DNA of 64,000 nt, taken from assembly GCA_037954325.1 (NCBI GenBank), contig JBBMNZ010000017.1, forward strand, positions 9,274,001 through 9,338,000, written 5' to 3'. A model generated the notes under the pieces. The model worked only from the letters and a program-made list of their open reading frames with translations, searched no databases and was not told the origin of the DNA. Positions 63,581-64,000 of the stretch are shown piece by piece (the first letter of the stretch is position 1; every line of letters starts with the position of its first letter). The position numbers and the translations under genes were made by a program. Origin of the DNA: Fistularia commersonii (Eukaryota; Chordata; Actinopteri; Syngnathiformes; Fistulariidae).

Positions 63581-64000
63581 CATGAAATGTTTGTCAATAT
63601 ATGTGTTAGAACTCTATTGGGGCAGGCTACAGGAGGGCAGAATAACAATTAAATATTTCATCACTTCCATTATTCAGGAACTGCTACAGAGAGGGAGACA
63701 GTGTGAGGGAATAGGGGAAGCAGGAGGGCGTGAGTGTGTTTGTGTGTGTGTACATGCGTGCGTGTCGGCATGTGTGGGTGCAGAACAGTAGCAGAACATA
63801 TGGGTCTCTGCGTCAATAACAAGTTGAAATGAATCAGTTTTAGAGAGAGTAAACTATCATCGCAGCCTTTCAATTTTTAAGGCTTATTGAGAGGGAAAAG
63901 ATAGTAGCATAGCGGAAGGAATAGAATGCAAGATGGTACAGTAAAGTACATGACAGGAAAGGATGGAGGGATATATGATTGATCTGTAAAAAATGATGCT

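Larger units (their letters stand above)
35474..64000 (+). other. gnao1: gnao1 intron 3, open at the right edge (at least 28.5 kb)
   Basis: Begins with GTGAGT and continues past the window. I looked for the next coding segment, expected to start like ADAKMVCDVVSRM, and did not find it. Contents are microsatellites, short tandem duplications and fragments of dispersed fish repeats, listed separately. The longer open frames (42242-42853 minus, 203 codons; 45254-45700 plus, 148 codons) are explained by a TG tract and by a dispersed repeat. Confidence 0.8.

Noticed and set aside
35474..64000. gnao1 exon 4
   Set aside because: No stretch reading like DAKMVCDVVSRM or MMRLWGDSGIQ was found; it most likely lies beyond the right edge.
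1..64000. CRISPR arrays, operons, prophage or integrated virus
   Set aside because: The repeats are microsatellites or transposons; no spacer-repeat pattern, bacterial gene organisation or viral gene was seen.

Overview
The window is vertebrate nuclear DNA and almost certainly from a ray-finned (teleost) fish. It is AT-rich, with long introns, very frequent CA/TG microsatellites, a tRNA-derived SINE family with a tail typical of fish repeats, a fish Tc1-like transposon remnant, hAT remnants and LINE reverse-transcriptase remnants. The species cannot be named from the sequence alone. Nothing prokaryotic or viral was recognised.

Layout. (1) About 2.0-4.3 kb, minus strand: a compact multi-exon gene for a small transmembrane mucin. 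It has a signal-peptide exon (4155-4212), a Ser/Thr/Gly-rich exon with a 48-residue tandem repeat and a membrane segment (2327-3459), and a cytoplasmic-tail exon (2123-2251). All junctions are in phase, and a TATA box lies 80 bp upstream of the ATG. The membrane segment carries VPGWGIALLVL, which matches mammalian MUC1 as I remember it, but no SEA domain is visible. (2) About 4.4-8.2 kb: intergenic DNA with a decayed LINE and a collapsed BED-finger hAT transposon whose edge touches the next promoter. (3) About 8.2-9.3 kb: a GC/CpG-rich island with a perfect CRE, a long CTC tract and the first coding exon of gnao1, the G protein alpha-o subunit. (4) 9.2-64 kb, plus strand: gnao1 exon 1 (9082-9199), the 43-bp exon 2 with the P-loop (9975-10017), exon 3 (35332-35473), and the start of an intron that runs off the right edge. 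Intron 2 is about 25.3 kb and intron 3 is at least 28.5 kb. Exons encoding residues from 102 onward were not found and should lie to the right.

The two genes are divergently oriented, with about 4.9 kb between their start codons, and share no evident function. The rest of the window is intron or intergenic DNA with repeats. The many open frames of 60-200 codons in the introns are chance frames, often crossing CA/TG tracts. No unknown multi-gene system was seen. The most interesting items are the MUC1-like mucin and the transposon-flanked gnao1 promoter.
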